Part shown: piece after piece, positions 11,806-22,800 of the stretch
Numbering within the stretch: position 1 is the first letter of the stretch
How the letters are laid out: every line of letters begins with the position of its first letter
Origin: Corinectria fuckeliana
Taxonomy: Eukaryota; Ascomycota; Sordariomycetes; Hypocreales; Nectriaceae
Length of the DNA stretch: 64,000 bases
Direction: 5' to 3'
Assembly: GCA_019137255.1 (NCBI GenBank)
Contig: WPDH01000109.1
Location: forward strand, 62,001-126,000
Position numbers and translations under genes: made by a program
Notes under the pieces: model-generated
What the model was told of the DNA's origin: nothing
The model's input: only the letters and a program-made list of their open reading frames with translations
The model's database searches: none

Positions 11806-12082
11806 CGTGGACTGCTTTTGCTGTGATACTGCCCAGACAATGAACAAGCAGAGGAAGACGGCCAGAAGAACGCAGCCCATCATCATCGTCGAGAAAAATT
11901 GTGTGGAGTTTCTTTAGTGGGGTTCCTTATCGCACGTGCGCTAGTGTTATCGCCAATCCCCGCCAAACTTTTTTTCTTCCCTTTGCGCAAGCAACAAGCA
12001 AAGCAGAGACCCCCACAGCCTTTGGTTTGCAGGTTTTCTGAAGCTTCCAAGACACTTCGGATTTTCAGCAACTCGATTCATC
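11806..12082. promoter_or_regulatory. Bidirectional promoter of RRP3 and SSF1 homologues
   Basis: Short divergent intergenic region between two ribosome-biogenesis genes. It contains a CACGTG E-box at 11933-11938 and an AAAAATT run at 11894-11900 that resembles the core of the yeast RRPE element. No full PAC element was seen. The regulatory role is inferred from position. Confidence 0.55.
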
Positions 12083-13493
12083 ATGGCGCGCAAACGCACA
12101 AAGAAGAGAACCCACTTGGGCGCGAACAACCCGGAGACGGACTCTGCCGGCCATGCCTCTGCACGCGACCCCAAGAGCATGGTCATCCGAATTGGCGCCG
12201 GCGAGGTTGGCTCCAGCATCAGCCAGCTCGCAGCCGACGTGCGAAGGGTCATGGAACCCGGCACGGCCAGCCGGTTGAAGGAGCGCCGCGGAAACCGGCT
12301 TAGGGACTATACTGTCATGTGTGGTCCGCTGGGCATCACTCACTTGATGCTGTTCTCGCGGTCGGAGAGCGGCAACACCAACCTGCGAGTTGCCCTCGCG
12401 CCCAGAGGCCCGACGTTGAACTTTCGCGTCGAGAAGTACTCGCTCTGCAAGGACGTGCAAAGAGCGCAGAAGCACCCCAAGGGCGGCGGCAAGGAGTTCA
12501 TCACGCCTCCTCTGGTAAGCCGTCTTGAAAACTCGATATTACCACCGCCGCTAACTCTGGTCTCAGCTGGTCATGAACAACTTCACCACGCCCAACTCCG
12601 ACGCCAAGTCCAAAGTCCCCAAGCACCTCGAGTCCCTTGCCACTACCGTCTTCCAGTCCCTCTTCCCGCCCATCAACCCCCAGGCTACACCGCTCAAGTC
12701 AATTCGCCGAGTACTCCTCCTGAACCGCGAGCAATCCGACGAGGACGATGGCACCTTCGTCGTCAACTTCAGACACTACGCAATCACCACAAGGTCAACG
12801 GGAGTCTCAAAACCGCTGCGAAGGCTGAACGCTGCTGAGCACTTCTTGTCGACCAAGACAAGTCGCAAAGGGAAAATGCCCAACCTGGGTAGGCTGGAGG
12901 ACATTGCGGACTTTATGATTGGCGGCGAAGCCGGCGACGGCTACATGACGGATGCCACGAGCGGAAGCGAGGTCGACACCGATGCCGAGGTCGAGGTCCT
13001 CGACTCTGCGCCCAGGAAGGTTCTCTCTGCCAAAGCCAGGCAAGCGGCAGCCCAAAACGACGCCGAGCCCGAGGCGGACGAAGAGAACGTCGAGCGCCGC
13101 GCCGTGAAGCTGGTGGAGCTCGGCCCCCGAATGCGCCTGCGCCTGACCAAGGTGGAGGAGGGTCTCTGCTCGGGCAAGGTCATGTGGCACGAGTACGTGC
13201 ACAAGAGCAAGGAGGAGCTCAAGGAGCTGGAGAAGCGCTGGGAGAAGCGAAGGCAAGAGAAGGACGCGCGGCGCAAGGAGCAAAAGGACAACGTCGAGCG
13301 CAAGAAGGCGGCCAAGGCGCAGAACGGCAGCAAGAGCGACGACGGTGATGAAGCTGACGACTACTACAGCGACATGGACGTGGAGGACTTTGACAGCGAG
13401 GGGCTGGCGGGCGATGCGGAATTCAAGGTCAACGAGAAAATGGAGGAGGATGACGAGTGGGAGGACGAGCAGGAGGAGATTGCCAACAGCTGA
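12083..13493 (+). CDS. SSF1: Brix-domain ribosome biogenesis protein, Ssf1/PPAN type
   Basis: Nucleolar 60S assembly factor of the Brix family, which binds pre-rRNA in early pre-60S particles. Two exons, 12083-12514 and 12567-13493; 452 residues. The basic opening MARKRTKKRTH is followed by the Brix domain (about 30-280): MVIRIG, VRRVMEPGTASRLKERR, LRDYTVMCGPLGITHLM, LNFRVEKYSL, then after the intron LVMNNFTTP and the RVLLLNREQ stretch, ending at GPRMRLRLTKVEEGL. The tail is a charged Lys/Glu coiled-coil segment and then a run of acidic residues. The splice join TPPL/LVMNNF restores the conserved SSF1 motif. Co-located with the RRP3 helicase, with which it probably shares a growth-regulated promoter. 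Confidence 0.93.
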
Positions 13494-13989
13494 TCTTGAG
13501 AGCTATTTTCGCCCGCGGTCGAGGACATTGGTTTGTGGTTATGGCGCTTACATATTTGGTTCTACGGGCAATGAATGTGTGATTCCTCAAAGGTTATCGT
13601 TCGTTGTGGCTGGTTATGTTACGTCGTGTTTGGTGACGCTCGCGAAGGTGTTTTTCCATGATCTCAAGAAGGCTTGTCAAATTCTTCGACACGGCGAATC
13701 AAACATAAAAGAGATGACCCAAAACCTACGTCTCCTTCTTGACGCAATGTAGAGATGTGGTACCCTTAATCTGAATGAAACTAAGCCGTCGATGTTGTCG
13801 AATCGTTGACGGCGCAGGACTTCTTTTCTTGCTGCCTGCAGGGTAAGTAATTTCTATTCTTGCATCTACCTCATACCTACTACTTCATCGTCGGTAAGCG
13901 CGCTAGCGGTCAGGCAGCCCCGGATCCCTCGCGACCCTTCATCTGGTCTTCACTCTTCACTGCTAATCGAGAAGCAGCACCTATAAACC
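13494..13989. other. Intergenic, no feature seen
   Basis: 3' flank of the SSF1-type gene and promoter of the phosphatase gene; a pyrimidine-rich stretch precedes 13990. No gene supported. Confidence 0.5.
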
Positions 13990-15651
13990 ATGATCCGCAG
14001 GCATACGGGAACTGCGTGGGCGACAAGGGCTTTGCTCGGTCGGGGAGCTCGGCCGCCAGCGTGGGCTCGCTTCTCGTCCGCCGGAGCGCCCAAGGCTTCA
14101 GGGACCGCGCCGACGAAGCCCAAGCCCGTCTCAGTCGGCGGGGCGTCGGGGCGCGACAACGCCTTCATCCCCCGAAACTGGGCCGGCTGGAGGCGGCTCA
14201 TCCTGCTCGGCGTCGGCGCCAACTTGGCATGGCTCACGTACGGCAACGTGCGGCAGACGGCTTCGGCTCCCGTCCCTGCCGTCGGGGACGCCGCGAGCGA
14301 GGAATCCATCCGCCTCGAATCCCCCGTCAGGGTCCTCGATCTGGAGGCCGCGGATGCCAAGCTGCGCAACGAGACGCGGAGCTTCGTCTTCGAGGGCGCC
14401 GACAAGGTGCAGGGGCGGGTGGACGTCGTCCGGGTGTCGAGCAACAACCCCGTCGAGGACGAGTGGGATCTCGCCGTGGCTCGGGGGCTTGATGGCGTTA
14501 AGACTGTGTTCTACGGCGTCTATGACGGACACGCGTGAGTACGGCCGGTGACGAGTCGTCGCGTGGAGCAAGAACTGACGTGAACGCATCTCAGCGGCTG
14601 GGCAACGTCCAAGGTCTTGAAGCAGGCCCTCGTCCCGTATGTGTCCACGGCATTGTCCAAGCTGCCGGCAACCACCCCGCACGACCTGGTCGACGATGCC
14701 ATCAAGCAGGCGTTCGTTCGCCTCGACGACCGAATCAGCGCCACCGCCACCGACGCCCTCGAGGCCGGCTACGCGCCGGGCGCCGCCGAGGTCGTCTCCG
14801 CCATCGCCCCCGCCATCGCCGGTTCCTGCGCCCTGCTCTCCATCTACGACCCCAGCACGTCCACCCTCCGGACCGCGGTCACGGGAGACTCCCGCGCCGT
14901 CCGCGGGGCGTGGTCGCCGATGGCCAACAGGCACGAGGCCGACGCGCTGAGCCTGGACCAGACGGGCTTCAACAAGAGCGAGGTCGACCGCATCGACCGC
15001 GAGCACCCGGGCGAGAAGGACGACATCCTCAGCCCCGCCTCCGGACGCCTGCTCGGCCTGGCGGTGACGAGGGCCTTTGGCGACCACCGCTGGAAGTGGC
15101 CCAGGGACCTCATCGCGGCGGCCAAGGACGATTTCTACGGCTCCAGCCCGCGGCCCAAGTACGCGACGCCGCCGTACATGTCGGCCGAGCCCGAGGTAAC
15201 GACGCGCCGCGTGCAGACGGACGACTTCGTCATCCTCGCGTCCGACGGGCTGTGGGACATGATGAGCAACGAAGACGCCGTGACGTGCGTGTCGCGCTGG
15301 CTGGCGGCCAAGAAGGCCGGGCGGCCCGAGCCCGTCGCGGAGACGAAGCAAGTCGACGGGCTGGAGGACGGCTGGCGGGCGACGCCGGAGCACTTCGCCA
15401 TCGAGGACCTCGACAGCGCCGCCGTCTGCCTGGTCAAGAACGCGCTCGGCGGTTCGAGGCGCGGCCTGTTCCTGGGCGCCATGAGCACGTACTCGCCGCT
15501 CAGCCGGAACGTGCGCGACGACATGACGGTGCAGGTGGTCTTCTTCCGGGATCCGTACGCGAACCGGTCGTGGAAGAGGGCGTTTGGGGTCAGCGAGATG
15601 GCGCAGCCGCCGAGGGATCCGGTCCAGAGGGCTTTGCACCCGGGGCCTTGA
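13990..15651 (+). CDS. Mitochondrial PP2C-family phosphatase (Ptc5/pyruvate dehydrogenase phosphatase-like)
   Basis: Two exons, 13990-14534 and 14595-15651; 533 residues. The N-terminus is Arg/Ser/Ala-rich without acidic residues (MIRRHTGTAWATRALLGRG) and looks like a mitochondrial presequence; a hydrophobic segment LILLGVGANLAWLTYG follows near residue 70. PP2C motifs occur in order: FYGVYDGHAGW (metal-binding Asp and Gly, split by the intron), AGSCALL, VTGDSRAV, VTRAFGDHRWKW, ILASDGLWDMMSNEDAV and NVRDDMTVQVVFF. This arrangement, with a long insert between the DG and SDGLWD motifs, matches the Ptc5/PDP branch that dephosphorylates the pyruvate dehydrogenase E1 subunit; the exact substrate is inferred. 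The open frame on the opposite strand is a GC-rich shadow. Confidence 0.85.
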
Positions 15652-16333
15652 CGAGGAGGCAACTCGTGAGAGCCTCGTCTACTTACTTTGTTGGATAGGG
15701 CATCTAAAAGGGCTCACTACCCGGGAGGTATAATCTAATGTGCTGAATAGACGTGGTCTGAGGTCTTAGCTGTCGACTGTGTTACTTACAACCTTGCCTT
15801 GCGCGCGTCTGCTGAGACAAGATGGGCGTTTCCTAGAGCCCCTACCCCTTTGGGCCTTCTATTACTTATTGATACAACCTCTGTGTCTTTTTCTCTCTCT
15901 TCACTGATACCCCTTGTCGATATAGTCTAAATCCTCCATGATACACACGACCTACTTCCCGATGTTGGGAAGATAGTTGAAGGCGTGTCAACTGCCTGCT
16001 GTCCCAACACTAGACCCTGCTTTCCTACGCCCCATCTACAACGTATGGGCATCGTTGAGCGAGATGTTGCCTTTGTTAATCCGCATATCTTTGGATATCA
16101 TCTGAGGCGGAACTGCACCGAACCTCCGCGTTTCGTACGTCCCACGTCTTTAGAGCTTCGGCGGTGACTTCATGGTACTGCACCGAACGCTATATCCCAC
16201 GCCATGACTTCATCATCAAGTAGCCATTAGCGAAGATCGAAATCATGTTCCACCCCGACAGACGTATCCTGAGATTCTCAAGATCCGTCGGACTGAGGAG
16301 GGGCTCGATTTCCAGCTTACACTTTGCTCCCAG
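15652..16333. other. Convergent intergenic region
   Basis: Lies between the 3' ends of the phosphatase (+) and the dehydrogenase (-). A 12-base ACTGCACCGAAC sequence occurs twice about 65 bases apart (near 16111 and 16176). No gene seen. Confidence 0.5.
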
Positions 16334-17428
16334 CTACGCTGCATCTATCTCATTCACTGGGGCGACCGGGCGGCCCGTCTTGAACAACGCTCTCACATTC
16401 TCAAAACACTCCCTCTCGCCCTTCTGGAACGCTAGGTCCGTCAGCCCTCCCACGTGAGGCTGGATAGTCACCTTGTCGCTTGTCTTGAAGTAGTCGTTGA
16501 TGTCGGGCTCGTTCCAGAACACATCCAGCCCGGCCCTTGCAATTTTCCCGCTCTCCAGCGCGGCGATGAGGGCGGGCTCGTCGATGACGGGCCCGCGAGA
16601 CGTGTTGACGATGAAGGACCCATCCTTCATAGCGCTGAACTCCCTGGTCGAGATGAGATTGGTTGTTTGGGCGTTGAGAGGGCAGTTTATTGACACGACG
16701 TCTGACTGGCTAAGCAGCTCGTGGAGGGAAGCGCAATATGTCGCGCGGTACTTGGCCTCGTCCTCCATGCTTAGTCGTCGTCGGTTGTAGTACTTGATCC
16801 GCATGTTGAAGACAGCGGCTCGCCTCGCAAGATGTTTGCCGATACTGCCCATGCCCACGATTCCCAGCGTCATCCCCGCCGGATCCTTGCTAGGGACCAC
16901 CGGGTCCTTCCACACGCCGCTCCTCGCACAGCGCTCCGCCCGGGACGTGTCTCGGACGACGGCCAGGGCGAGGAAGAAGGCCATGTCGGCCGTGGCCTCG
17001 GCGACGGCATCGACGCTGTTGCAGAACCAGATGCCGTTGCGCGTCAGCCAGTCGACGTCGAAGTCGTCGTAGCCCGCCGAGGCGGACGCGACGATGCGGC
17101 ACTGCGGGGTGAGCGGTGCGAGCATGGCTTCGTCGAAGGGGTGATACGGGCCCCTTCCCATGCGGATGATGAAGGCGTCGATGGGGCCGTGGCTGGCGAT
17201 CATGGCTGGGAGCTGCTCCAGCGTTTCCCGGTGGTTCTTCACGTCGAGGGCCTGAGAGCGGGCGAGCGTCAGCTGCGTGGTCCTGGATCAGTCTCGGGGC
17301 GGAGCGATGGGGATACGGACGGCGTAGTCAAAGTCCTTTTTGAACTCGGCGAGGTATTCATCGCCGACGAAGTTGGGGATTCCGAGGGCAACCACTCGAG
17401 GCTTCCTTGGTGTGTCTTCTCGAGACAT
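16334..17428 (-). CDS. NAD(P)-dependent D-isomer-specific 2-hydroxyacid dehydrogenase
   Basis: Two exons, 17428-17321 and 17251-16334, with a 69-nt intron using a GTCCGT donor; 341 residues. Exon 1 supplies the first strand-helix of the substrate domain (PRVVALGIPNFVGDEYLAEFKKDFDYA), without which the ORF would lack a start. The Rossmann fold contains GIVGMGSIGKHLARRA. Later landmarks are the catalytic-region Arg in NTSRGPVIDEPAL, GLDVFWNEP with the conserved Glu, and QPHVGGLTDLAF with the catalytic His. No targeting signal, so probably cytosolic. The family interconverts 2-oxoacids and D-2-hydroxyacids; the exact substrate cannot be read off. It is divergent from the 2-oxoadipate dioxygenase gene, which suggests D-2-hydroxyglutarate as one candidate. 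Confidence 0.88.
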
Positions 17429-18403
17429 GCTGGGCCGGCGAGGCAGGGCTTTGGTGAGGGTCCCAGTGAGATCCAGGCTGTGTTTTCTTCCTCAACAGAA
17501 GACAGCTGGATATTCCTAGCGTTTGCTGGGGCTAGCTCATTGATCGTCTCTTCGTGGTAAGTCAGGGCAAGACGAGAAGCTGCTGTATCATGCACCGGGC
17601 AGACTTGGAGATAAGACGGTGTCATGCCATCTGCGGGGCGGCCGAGTGAGCAGCATGTTGGACTGCTCAGACTAATTGAGTATAACATCATTTGCTTCAG
17701 CAACTGTCTTTCCTAAACTTGAATTGGGACCTTGAAAGAAATCCAACATTGACATACAATGTCAGTCTTGGAGAGCAAGGTAAATAGTTGCCCCCCAAAC
17801 TCTGTCATAGCAACCTTTGGCACGCTTGGCCTAATTGTCGAAGACTTCGCTGGCTGCCAAGTTCGACGCCTCAATCACAATCTGCAACTGGAAGGGCTTC
17901 TGTAGATTGCCCCAGGAAGACAGTTGTATTTCTCACTGCGTGTGAATCTTCGAATATTTAATTGAGACAGCCTTCGTGGTTACGAGTTGCCAGCCCAGGA
18001 TATGCTGCAACGCAAACAACCGCGATCTTCTATTAGCATGGCCGCCCCTAGGACGCCATCGCAATCGCAACCACTCCACCACTCCACCATCTGCCGTCAG
18101 AAGCCGAACTCGAAATGACATCACCGCAACCGTCGGGCATCCTCCGCGGGACATCCCTTTCTGCCGAGAAATCTTCAATAGCTTTATCTAATGGCCAGAT
18201 TGCGAATGCCACGTGCAGCCAGCCTGAGCCGTCGATGATGATTGGCGTCAACGCCTCATCTGCAGAGTCATCCATCGGCGGATATCGTATCTTCTTATCT
18301 CGACTGCAGATAAGACTGTCTCACCTTAGCTCGGGCGGCTTATAACCCAGGACGGTCGCAAGACGAGTATTGTACTGTGTTCTCGTTGCGTATCCTATTC
18401 ACA
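17429..18403. promoter_or_regulatory. Divergent promoter region of the dehydrogenase and the HglS-like gene
   Basis: 975 bases between two start codons on opposite strands. A TATAA at 18341-18345 sits about 60 bases before the HglS-like start. Small open frames here (for example 18119-18345, plus strand, ATG start) could act as upstream ORFs, but I see no protein motif in them. Confidence 0.45.
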
Positions 18404-19849
18404 ATGGCTCCAGTCCCAATTGCCCAGTCGTCGACAGAGACGTCATGGGAAGACCGAGATGACCTCCGAACTTCCTTTACACTCGCCATGTCGGCCATGT
18501 ACAAAAACGAAGTCCCTCTCTACGGCGACTTGGTCCGCATCGTCGGGGATGTCAACAAGTCGACGCTCGGCAGTGCCCTCGACCCCAGCGTCCTGGCCAT
18601 GCGGTACGGCCATGTCGCTTCCTCGCGCCTCGACATCGAGCGGCACGGCGCCATCAGGCTGGGAACGCCCCGCGAGCTCCGTACCGTCCGCCGAATATTC
18701 GCCCTGATCGGACTGTACCCCGTCGGGTACTACGACCTCTCCCCCGCCGGCCTGCCCATGCATGCGACCTGCTTCAGGCCCACGACCGAGATGTCGCTTC
18801 ACAAGAACCCCTTCCGCGTCTTCACCTCGGTGCTTCGGCCAGAGCTCATCAAGGACCCCCGGGCTCGAGATTTGGCGCTGGAGTTGCTGTCGAAACGGAA
18901 CATCTTCAGCGACGAGCTCATGCATCTTCTTGAAGTCGGCGAAGCGCAGGGCGGGAGGCTGGATCCGGACCAAGGCCGTCGCTTTGTGGCCGAGGCAATG
19001 AAGACATTCAGCTGGCATGGAACTGCAGCGGCTTCACACGAGGACTACCAGTTATTGAAGGACGAACATCCCATCCTCGCAGACATTGCCTGCTTCCGAA
19101 GTTCGCACATAAACCACCTTACGCCACGCACGCTCTGCATCACATCCGCGCAGGACCTCATGAAGAAGGAGGGCCTCAAGGTAAAAGAGCGAATCGAAGG
19201 CCCGCCGCCCAGGTCCTGTCCAATCCTCCTGCGCCAAACGAGCTTCCTGGCCATCGAAGAGCCCATCAACTTCCTCGGCGGCACGAGCGACCCGGCCCTG
19301 GTCCAAGGCTCGCACCGCGCGCGGTTCGGCGAAATCGAGGAGCGAGGAGCGGCAGTCACTCCGGCGGGGCGGCGCTTATACGACAAGCTGCTCGGCGAGG
19401 CGACGGCAGCATCTTCCGAAGAACCCAGTCCGGAGGAATTCGACAGGCGGGTTGAGGAAGCGTTCCAGAAATATCCCGACGACTGGAGCGAACTAAGGAG
19501 GCGCCACCTCATCTATTGCACCTACGAGGTGACCGACAAGGGCGTGAGCGCGCAGCTCTCGGGACAGCGCATGCATCTCGACGACATTGTTGAGCAAGGC
19601 TTCGTCGACGCCTTTCCGATGACCTACGAGGACTTTTTACCTCTTTCCGCCGCTGGGATATTCCAGTCCAACTTGGGTTCCAAGTCGCCCAGCAGGCACA
19701 CGAAGGCGTCTCCAGACGCTGAAGGGTTGGAGGAGGTGCTGGGGCAGAGCCTTGGCGATGCTGATGAGATTTACCGTGCAGCGCAGGCGGAGACTCTTGA
19801 AAGGTGTAGCGCTGAACTCGGGGTTGACATATACATTACATTTAATTGA
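18404..19849 (+). CDS. 2-oxoadipate dioxygenase/decarboxylase (HglS, DUF1338 family)
   Basis: Single exon, 481 residues, start at ACAATGG (18404); an upstream in-frame GTG is not needed. The family uses Fe(II) and O2 to convert 2-oxoadipate to D-2-hydroxyglutarate in lysine breakdown. The metal- and substrate-binding residues are recognisable: a His and an Arg four residues on in RHGAIRLGTPREL (His81, Arg85), the second metal His in SSHINHLTPRTL, and the Glu in RFGEIEERGAAVT. Length agrees with bacterial and fungal members. Its divergent neighbour is a D-2-hydroxyacid dehydrogenase, which could take the product on to 2-oxoglutarate. Family assignment is strong; metabolic role is by homology. 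Confidence 0.88.
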   Translation: MAPVPIAQSSTETSWEDRDDLRTSFTLAMSAMYKNEVPLYGDLVRIVGDVNKSTLGSALDPSVLAMRYGHVASSRLDIERHGAIRLGTPRELRTVRRIFALIGLYPVGYYDLSPAGLPMHATCFRPTTEMSLHKNPFRVFTSVLRPELIKDPRARDLALELLSKRNIFSDELMHLLEVGEAQGGRLDPDQGRRFVAEAMKTFSWHGTAAASHEDYQLLKDEHPILADIACFRSSHINHLTPRTLCITSAQDLMKKEGLKVKERIEGPPPRSCPILLRQTSFLAIEEPINFLGGTSDPALVQGSHRARFGEIEERGAAVTPAGRRLYDKLLGEATAASSEEPSPEEFDRRVEEAFQKYPDDWSELRRRHLIYCTYEVTDKGVSAQLSGQRMHLDDIVEQGFVDAFPMTYEDFLPLSAAGIFQSNLGSKSPSRHTKASPDAEGLEEVLGQSLGDADEIYRAAQAETLERCSAELGVDIYITFN

Positions 19850-22800
19850 CGTCGCATATTGATTGAGCTTGGTAACGTTGAACGATTTATGAATGGTCAT
19901 GGGGAGCAACGTTGACAAAGGTGTCAAGCAATTAGATTTGTACAAAGTAGAACAGGGCATATCATTTTCTGGATGGATTTCAATCGTTGCTATACCGGTG
20001 AACGTCTCAAAGCTTCCTCTTCTTCTTTTTCACCCTGCCTGGACAAGTGAGCCGGCTCTCTGCGTACCCCAGGCTGCGGCGGTCGGATTCGAGATGTGCT
20101 TGGTGATACCTCACCGCAATGAGCCACGAAGCCCGTTGATTCGTGCGCACGGTTGTGAATAACTAGACGCAGACAAAATTCACATGCTCCAAGGTGCCTT
20201 TCTCCTCTTCCACCATGCCATGTCCCCTTCTTTCCCACGGTCTACAACTGTCTAGTCTCAAACTTCAAGTTTAAGATTTAGCAAGGCAAGCCACCGTCGA
20301 CTTATATCACCCCCAGTCTTAGAGTTGCACGTATCAGGCTATGCTCGTAGCTTTCAGGTAGATGGCCAGTTGGCCAATCCTTGGCTGCCATCTAGGATCA
20401 AGGTTTGAGTGCAGCGTCGACAGCTGGGTCAAGTGCTGCTGGGTACAATGGACGGGTAGCCAGCCTCATCTCTGTCTTCTCGGTGCTTGGTTTTCGTATA
20501 GGCCTACAAGGTCTGCTTCTTCCGGAACACGTACGCTTACGAAAAGTACTGCGCCCGCAATACCTTCTCACCTTCTTAGCCGTGCCATGTCATGGTCTTA
20601 AAAGAGCACACATCAGGTCCCACCTCGTAGACCCTAGCTTAGCATGGTTCACGGAGTACTAATTCTCCGGTGATATAACTAAAAGTATGGCAATTGACAA
20701 CCTGGCCCAAGAATAATACCCAGGGATTGAGAATAGCGACCGAATAGGGGTGGTATATAGCGCTGCCTTTACTTCCACGGGCCGTCTTCGTACATTATTC
20801 TGACATTTAAACTTGGTCGAGTATGGTATACATAGTACAGGGCGAGTCGCAGATATGTCAATCTACCTAGTTTATTCTTACCTGAGGAGCGGGCCCAATA
20901 CGAACTACTTTAGATGCAACCTGCCGAATGGAGTCGGGCTTAGCGGCAGCAGTAAAAAGCAAGGCCGGAACACCTGCATCGTCCAAGGTGTCTGCAGGTA
21001 TATCAAGCCAAGCCGAACTGTCATCAATATTGGCGATATCTGTCGTATGACTCTTTGAAATTTTGAACCGGCTATCTCATAAAAGTCGCCGTAGAGCAGA
21101 ACGGAAAGGAGGCAACTGAAGCCATGTCTTTGCACCGCTACCGGCGTAATGTATTGGAGGCTCGCAGGCGAGACGAAAGTTAGAGCAAGTACAGGATTAG
21201 AGAGACAATTCAAACGAAGGGCTGTTCCGTGATGCCCCATCTATTGGCACGCGGACCGAAGACTCCCGACTCCACGAGCAACCTGAGGGAGCAGCCCCGA
21301 ATGGGAGCCTGTATAAATGTGGTTGATGTAGGAGAAAAAGCAGCAGGGCGCCATCGAGACATAGGCCTGAGAGGTCTCTAGGTATGCCACACCACGAGCC
21401 CGAGGGCCCCGGCGCAAGCAGAGCAGGCAAGCTGGTTAAGCCCGCGACGCTCCAACCACAGTATCCTTTTCTTGTTAACGGAAAGACCTACGGGACACTA
21501 TTTGCGCCTAGGGTGCATCTTGAGAGCAGCTTCTAGCAGCCCAGGTGCCGTGGGCCTTGCTATGCATGCTGGGGGCAGTCAAGTCTAACCGTAGACTGCT
21601 TCTCTTTCAAGGTGACTGTGAGCGATCAGGTGCATCGTGGCTTGCCGAGCCTGGCTTAGGGATTTGGCACAGAATCAGACCTTACTCGGACACAATCACA
21701 AGTTGCGGAGGGATTACTTGCATCTATAGCGGTCTTTATAAGTGAGCTTTGAGGTCCTTCCTAGTACAGTATCATTGCCGCCGACTCACCGGAGCAGACG
21801 GTAGGTGTATGGAACCCTGTTGAGCTGGCCAGTGCTTCGGTTGATGATTCCGGCTGCCTGCCGTCGAAGCGGCTTCGCTGCGGTTGACGAGATAGCTACG
21901 CCCGCAAGGGGAGGCTTCCCAAATACGGGTGTCAATAAGATTCAGCCGTCTCGGTAAAGTGATGACCCGATCTCTAGAGAAGACGCTAGACCCGAGGCCG
22001 GGGAGATTTTTCGAGAAATTCAGATCGCTCACATCGCTTGCTAGACCGGATCTTCGTCTTTCGGGGGCTTCGGGGCAACATGAATCAAGCACCCAGCAAC
22101 GCAACAGCGCTTTGACGCGGAGGAGGCCAGGTCAGCAATTAAATAGGCAACAAAGCAGAGCATGTGCCGCATAAGCGCATCGTCGATATCCATCTCACCG
22201 GATTAGCAAGGAGAAATAAGTACGCCCTGCATAAAGTACAGTGGACCTTGCGCCCACGCCATGTGTCATTGTGTCACGCCAGCCCAGTTCCTCGGAGATG
22301 GGCCTGTCCCAGTGAGAGAAAATCTCAATGTGCGCATATGAACAAGGGGGGGGGACTCGCCTACATACTATGTAGTAAAGAAGACGCAGCTGGGTACGTG
22401 CTATTCTAGCTCCAGACTAGGGAGCCCCTGCTTCAGCTCCAGAGCGTAAATGGAGACGTTCCGCAACTAACGAAGCCACAGCTCTTTGGCCCCTCCCCCC
22501 CGGGACGTTTCCCCGTCCAAGCCAGTTACGTCGAGGCAGAATAAAGAATCTTCAAAAGCACGGGCAGCGAGCTGAGACTCGCTCGGGCCGTTGCGGTACG
22601 TGGCACGCTGGAGGACAATTTCGCCATTGCGTGAAGGAGGTCCTGGTGCGCAACTCATCCCAGAGACACGATTCAGAGCGGTCCCGCTGCGAGTTGGTTT
22701 GCGCTTTGGGCCCGAGCAACCGAGGTTGTGGACACAGTGGGGAGAAGATCTTCACGCTTTCGCGTGGAAGCGATCCCAGCGAGGTATGTGATGTGCAACG

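Noticed and set aside
14131..15639. 502-codon open frame on the minus strand
   Set aside because: Antisense shadow of the PP2C phosphatase gene, caused by strong G/C third-position bias. Its translation is Arg/Val/Gly-rich without any motif.
18119..18345. 76-codon frame upstream of the HglS-like gene
   Set aside because: Possible uORF only; no motif and a similar-size frame exists on the opposite strand.
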